From contig JASHUD010000100.1 in assembly GCA_030040215.1 (NCBI GenBank), forward strand, positions 1 through 8,938: a DNA stretch of 8,938 nucleotides, written 5' to 3'. Shown here piece by piece: positions 6,984-8,938 of this stretch (its first letter is position 1; each line of letters opens with the position of its first letter). The stretch comes from Methylovirgula sp. Lineage in GTDB: Bacteria; Pseudomonadota; Alphaproteobacteria; Rhizobiales; Beijerinckiaceae. The notes under the pieces were generated by a model. It ran no database searches and was not told the DNA's origin. It worked only from the letters and a program-made list of their open reading frames with translations. The translations under genes were made by a program, and so were the position numbers.

Positions 6984-7390
6984 ACGGGAGTTCGTTCGCC
7001 GAAGCATCGACCGCTGCGCAACGCTTTTGCTGCGCCGCAAGGGAACTTCGGCATCGCCGTGACGTTAATCGTGTTCGCAAAGCGGTTCCCTGTCCGCGCT
7101 TAGAATGGCGTGAATGCAATCCGACGGATTGCGAAGGCAATCGGTTTCGGTGCGCTGCACCAACGCGCATCGGAGGGAGGTCAACCTTAACTTCGAGGCG
7201 TAATTGCATGACATACTGGAATCTCCCGTGGAAGCGCGCTGGAAAATTGCAACCAGCCGCGGGCGATGGCGCGCGGGAAAGCTTGAATCTTGCGCCTGTG
7301 CCGGAAGAAGGGCATTCTGCGCCGCTTCAATCGCCGCAAAAGAGCGATGGCACGGGGATAGGGAACGCTACGACCAAAGAGGAGGGTGAA
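6984..7390. other. Intergenic region before the CBS-domain gene
   Basis: 407 bases between the rhomboid stop and the CBS start. The CBS frame stays open through all of it, but third-position GC in the last 60 codons before 7391 is only about 58 percent by hand count, clearly lower than in the neighbouring genes, and no domain is recognisable. I therefore regard it as leader and promoter DNA. Apart from the GCAATC half-site array I see no clear promoter, terminator or RNA gene. Confidence 0.5.
7116..7142. promoter_or_regulatory. Three alternating GCAATC/GATTGC half-sites
   Basis: GCAATC at 7116-7121, its inverse GATTGC at 7127-7132 and GCAATC again at 7137-7142. The first two belong to a 17-nt dyad (8+1+8: GCAATCCG, A, CGGATTGC); the last two form GATTGC-GAAG-GCAATC. 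The two direct copies are exactly 21 bp apart, two helical turns. As DNA this could be an operator for a multi-site regulator; as RNA the middle arm can pair with only one neighbour at a time. The function is inferred. Confidence 0.4.
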
Positions 7391-7822
7391 ATGACTGTGG
7401 CGCGGATACTCGCGACCAAGGGCCGTGAGGTTCTGACGGCGCAGCCGCACAGAACTTTGAAGGAAGTCGCGGAAATTCTCGCTGCGCGGGGCATTGGCGC
7501 CGTGGTTATCGCCGATGTTCAGGGCAGCGTGCTGGGAATTCTCTCTGAGCGTGACATCGTGCGCGCGGTCGGCAGGCGCGGCGCCAAGGCGCTCGACGAC
7601 GCCGCTTCGATGCACATGACGACGCAAGTCGTCACCGCCAGCGAGGATGAAACGGTGCTGGCGACGGTCGAGAAAATGAACGCCGGCCGGTTTCGGCACG
7701 TTCCGGTGCTGAAGGACGGCAGACTTGCCGGCATCGTGTCGATTGGCGACGTGGTGAAATACCGCCTAGCCGAGATGGAGCACGAGCAGTCGGCGCTGCG
7801 CGAATATATCGCCGCGGTCTGA
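7391..7822 (+). CDS. Small protein with two CBS domains
   Basis: This 143-residue protein consists almost wholly of a CBS pair (Bateman module), which usually binds adenosine nucleotides and acts as an energy or ionic-strength sensor. CBS1 spans about 8-62 (TLKEVAEILAARGIGAVVIA, GILSERDIVRAV) and CBS2 about 73-128 (VVTASEDETVLATVEKMN, RFRHVPVL, AGIVSIGDVVKYR), ending in a short helix. No enzymatic domain is attached, so it may regulate another protein in trans; its partner cannot be read from the context. The start at 7391 is supported by AGGAGG at 7380-7385, 5 nt upstream. A longer form from ATG 7208 would add 61 polar residues with a weaker ribosome site (GAGG at 7195-7198) and unlike codon use; I judge it unlikely. 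Soluble cytoplasmic proteins of this length are common in Hyphomicrobiales. Confidence 0.88.
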   Translation: MTVARILATKGREVLTAQPHRTLKEVAEILAARGIGAVVIADVQGSVLGILSERDIVRAVGRRGAKALDDAASMHMTTQVVTASEDETVLATVEKMNAGRFRHVPVLKDGRLAGIVSIGDVVKYRLAEMEHEQSALREYIAAV

Positions 7823-7850
7823 CAGATCGCAATTGCTGATGAATAAGGCG

Positions 7851-7875
7851 GACGCCGCCTGCGCAAGGCGGCGTT
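7851..7875. terminator. Hairpin between convergent genes, probable bidirectional terminator
   Basis: ACGCCGCCT (7852-7860) pairs perfectly with AGGCGGCGT (7866-7874) around the 5-nt loop GCGCA; 7851/7875 can add a G.U pair on the plus-strand transcript. It sits between the CBS stop (7822) and the hisI stop (7894), where a shared terminator is expected. Neither side has a real U-tract, so efficiency is uncertain. An 8-bp GCAATTGC palindrome at 7829-7836 lies beside it. Confidence 0.5.
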
Positions 7876-7893
7876 CCAGCTTCTACGGGCGTC

Positions 7894-8304
7894 TCACTCT
7901 TCGTCGAAAACCAGCGTGACGCTCTGCGCGCCTGGCGTGAGCCGCCGGTAGAAGCAGGAGCGCCGCCCGGTATGACAGGCGCCACCGTCGCCGCCCGGCT
8001 CGACCTTCAGGAGCAGCACGTCCTGATCGCAGTCGGTGCGGATTTCCTTGACGCTCTGGCGTTGCCCCGAGGTGTCGCCCTTGCGCCAGAGGCGTTGGCG
8101 CGAGCGCGACCAATAATGCGCGATGCCGGTTTCGATCGTCAGGCGCAGCGCTTCCTCGCTCATGTGCGCAAACATCAGCACCGCGCCGTCGCGGGCGTCG
8201 GTCACGATACAGCCGATCAGTCCGTCGGCGCCGAAGCGCGGCGTGAAGACGCCGCCTTCTTCGAGCTCCGACTTGCTCCCGGCAATCGGGAAGGGCAGGG
8301 ACAT
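7894..8304 (-). CDS. hisI: Phosphoribosyl-AMP cyclohydrolase
   Basis: HisI opens the adenine ring of phosphoribosyl-AMP in the third step of histidine synthesis, a zinc-dependent cytoplasmic reaction. The 136-residue protein is the single-function form, without the HisE pyrophosphohydrolase domain fused in enterobacteria. Family motifs are complete: MSEEAL at 48-53, WRKGDTSGQRQ at 73-83, DCDQD at 91-95 and CHTGRRSC at 110-117. C92, C110 and C117 correspond to the zinc ligands and D91, D93 and D95 to the magnesium-binding aspartates known in archaeal HisI. The ATG at 8302-8304 lies 16 bp after the folE stop, with no strong Shine-Dalgarno (only CCGGACG nearby), so translation may be coupled to folE. 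No other his gene is in the window. Confidence 0.97.
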   Translation of the reverse strand: MSLPFPIAGSKSELEEGGVFTPRFGADGLIGCIVTDARDGAVLMFAHMSEEALRLTIETGIAHYWSRSRQRLWRKGDTSGQRQSVKEIRTDCDQDVLLLKVEPGGDGGACHTGRRSCFYRRLTPGAQSVTLVFDEE

Positions 8305-8320
8305 CGTTGCGTCCGGCGGC

Positions 8321-8938
8321 CTATTTGCCGCGCACCATCGTCAGAAAGCGCACCTGCTCGGCGGGGTCGTCGCGGAAGACGCCGGTGAACTGGTTGGTCA
8401 CCGTCATCGTGCCCTGCTTGAGCACGCCGCGCATCGACATGCACATGTGTTCGGCTTCGATCATCACCGCGCAGCCGCGCGGTTTCAAGTAGCGCTCGAT
8501 CGCACCGACGATTTCGGAGGTCATTGCTTCCTGCGTCTGCAGGCGCCGCGCGTAGATATCGACGAGCCGGGCGAGCTTGGAGAGTCCGACGACGCCTTCT
8601 TCGCCGACATAATAGGCGATGTGCGCCTTGCCGACGAATGGCACCATGTGATGCTCGCAATGCGACGAGAACGGAATATCACGGACGAGGATCAAATCGT
8701 CGTAACCGTGCACTTCTTCAAAGACGCGCGACAGCAGATCGCCCGGATCGGCGCGATATCCGGAAAAGAATTCCTCATACGCCTTGACGACTCGCCGCGG
8801 CGTATCGCGCAAGCCCTCCCGCGTCGGGTCGTCGCCGGCCCAAAGGATCAGGGTTCGAACGGCGGCTTCGGCTTCTTGGCGGCTGGGGCGGGTCGGGGGA
8901 TTCGCGGCGGGCTTAAGCTGCTGTTGGCGCTCGAGCAA
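8321..8938 (-). CDS. folE: GTP cyclohydrolase I, 5' end beyond the window
   Basis: FolE converts GTP to 7,8-dihydroneopterin triphosphate, the first step of tetrahydrofolate synthesis, as a toroidal homodecamer. From the right edge 205 residues are visible and the frame is still open; the first visible codon is TTG, so the true start is probably outside, though 205 residues is already nearly full length. Numbering from the edge: DPTREGLRDTPRRV at 37-50, zinc site SSHCEHHM at 91-98 (C94, H97), GLSKLARLVD at 118-127, QTQEAMT at 134-140 and the third zinc ligand C166 in EHMCMSMRG. These match E. coli C110, H113 and C181. It stops at TAG 8321-8323 (coding sense) and is followed by hisI, so the two form an apparent operon. 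Confidence 0.97.
   Translation of the reverse strand: MLERQQQLKPAANPPTRPSRQEAEAAVRTLILWAGDDPTREGLRDTPRRVVKAYEEFFSGYRADPGDLLSRVFEEVHGYDDLILVRDIPFSSHCEHHMVPFVGKAHIAYYVGEEGVVGLSKLARLVDIYARRLQTQEAMTSEIVGAIERYLKPRGCAVMIEAEHMCMSMRGVLKQGTMTVTNQFTGVFRDDPAEQVRFLTMVRGK

Noticed and set aside
6976..7062. 28-codon Arg-rich frame overlapping the rhomboid stop (MREREFVRRS...)
   Set aside because: No properly spaced ribosome site, no similarity I recognise, and an overlap with the preceding gene; chance is enough to explain it.
1..8938. Mobile elements, CRISPR, tRNA/rRNA genes, toxin-antitoxin or defence modules
   Set aside because: No transposase, integrase, spaced direct repeats, cloverleaf-like segments or defence-type proteins are visible on either strand; the gene content is conserved housekeeping.

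Overview
The window is ordinary chromosomal DNA from a GC-rich alphaproteobacterium, most likely of the order Hyphomicrobiales (Rhizobiales). The basis is protein-level resemblance: the alphaproteobacterial N-terminus of RNase E with a charged insert in its S1 domain, an AMIN plus Amidase_3 amidase next to a class A penicillin-binding protein and then release factor 2, and folE next to hisI. From memory this order is common in that group. The genus cannot be fixed from the sequence; a methylotroph/Beijerinckia-type relative is a guess.

Layout. Positions 1-380 (minus) hold the 5' end of rne, which runs off the left edge. Positions 381-976 are a long divergent intergenic region that should contain the rne leader and the promoters of both rne and the amidase gene. 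It holds a cluster of inverted repeats at 796-873, including a perfect 22-bp palindrome at 852-873. Four plus-strand genes follow: an exported N-acetylmuramoyl-L-alanine amidase (977-2287), penicillin-binding protein 1A (2471-4888), release factor 2 (4996-6127, read through a programmed +1 frameshift at 5062-5068) and a rhomboid-type membrane protease (6189-6983). A 407-bp gap with an unusual set of alternating GCAATC half-sites (7116-7142) precedes a small two-CBS-domain protein (7391-7822). A strong hairpin at 7851-7875 separates this from the convergent minus-strand pair folE (5' end beyond the right edge) and hisI.

How the genes fit together. The amidase and PBP1A are a cell-wall pair: one cuts the stem peptide from glycan strands at septa, the other polymerises and crosslinks peptidoglycan. 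RNase E and RF2 serve RNA decay and translation termination, and both genes carry possible self-regulatory features: a long structured leader for rne and the in-frame UGA that lets RF2 sense its own level. FolE opens the tetrahydrofolate pathway and HisI acts in histidine synthesis; both are zinc-dependent cyclohydrolases, and they lie 16 bp apart as an apparent operon.

I found no mobile element, CRISPR array, tRNA, rRNA, defence cassette or obviously transferred gene, and no evidence of a new multi-gene system. The observations most worth a second look are regulatory: the dyad cluster between rne and amiC, the half-site array before the CBS gene, possible structural control of rne translation, and the prfB recoding site, which is a known mechanism cleanly conserved here.
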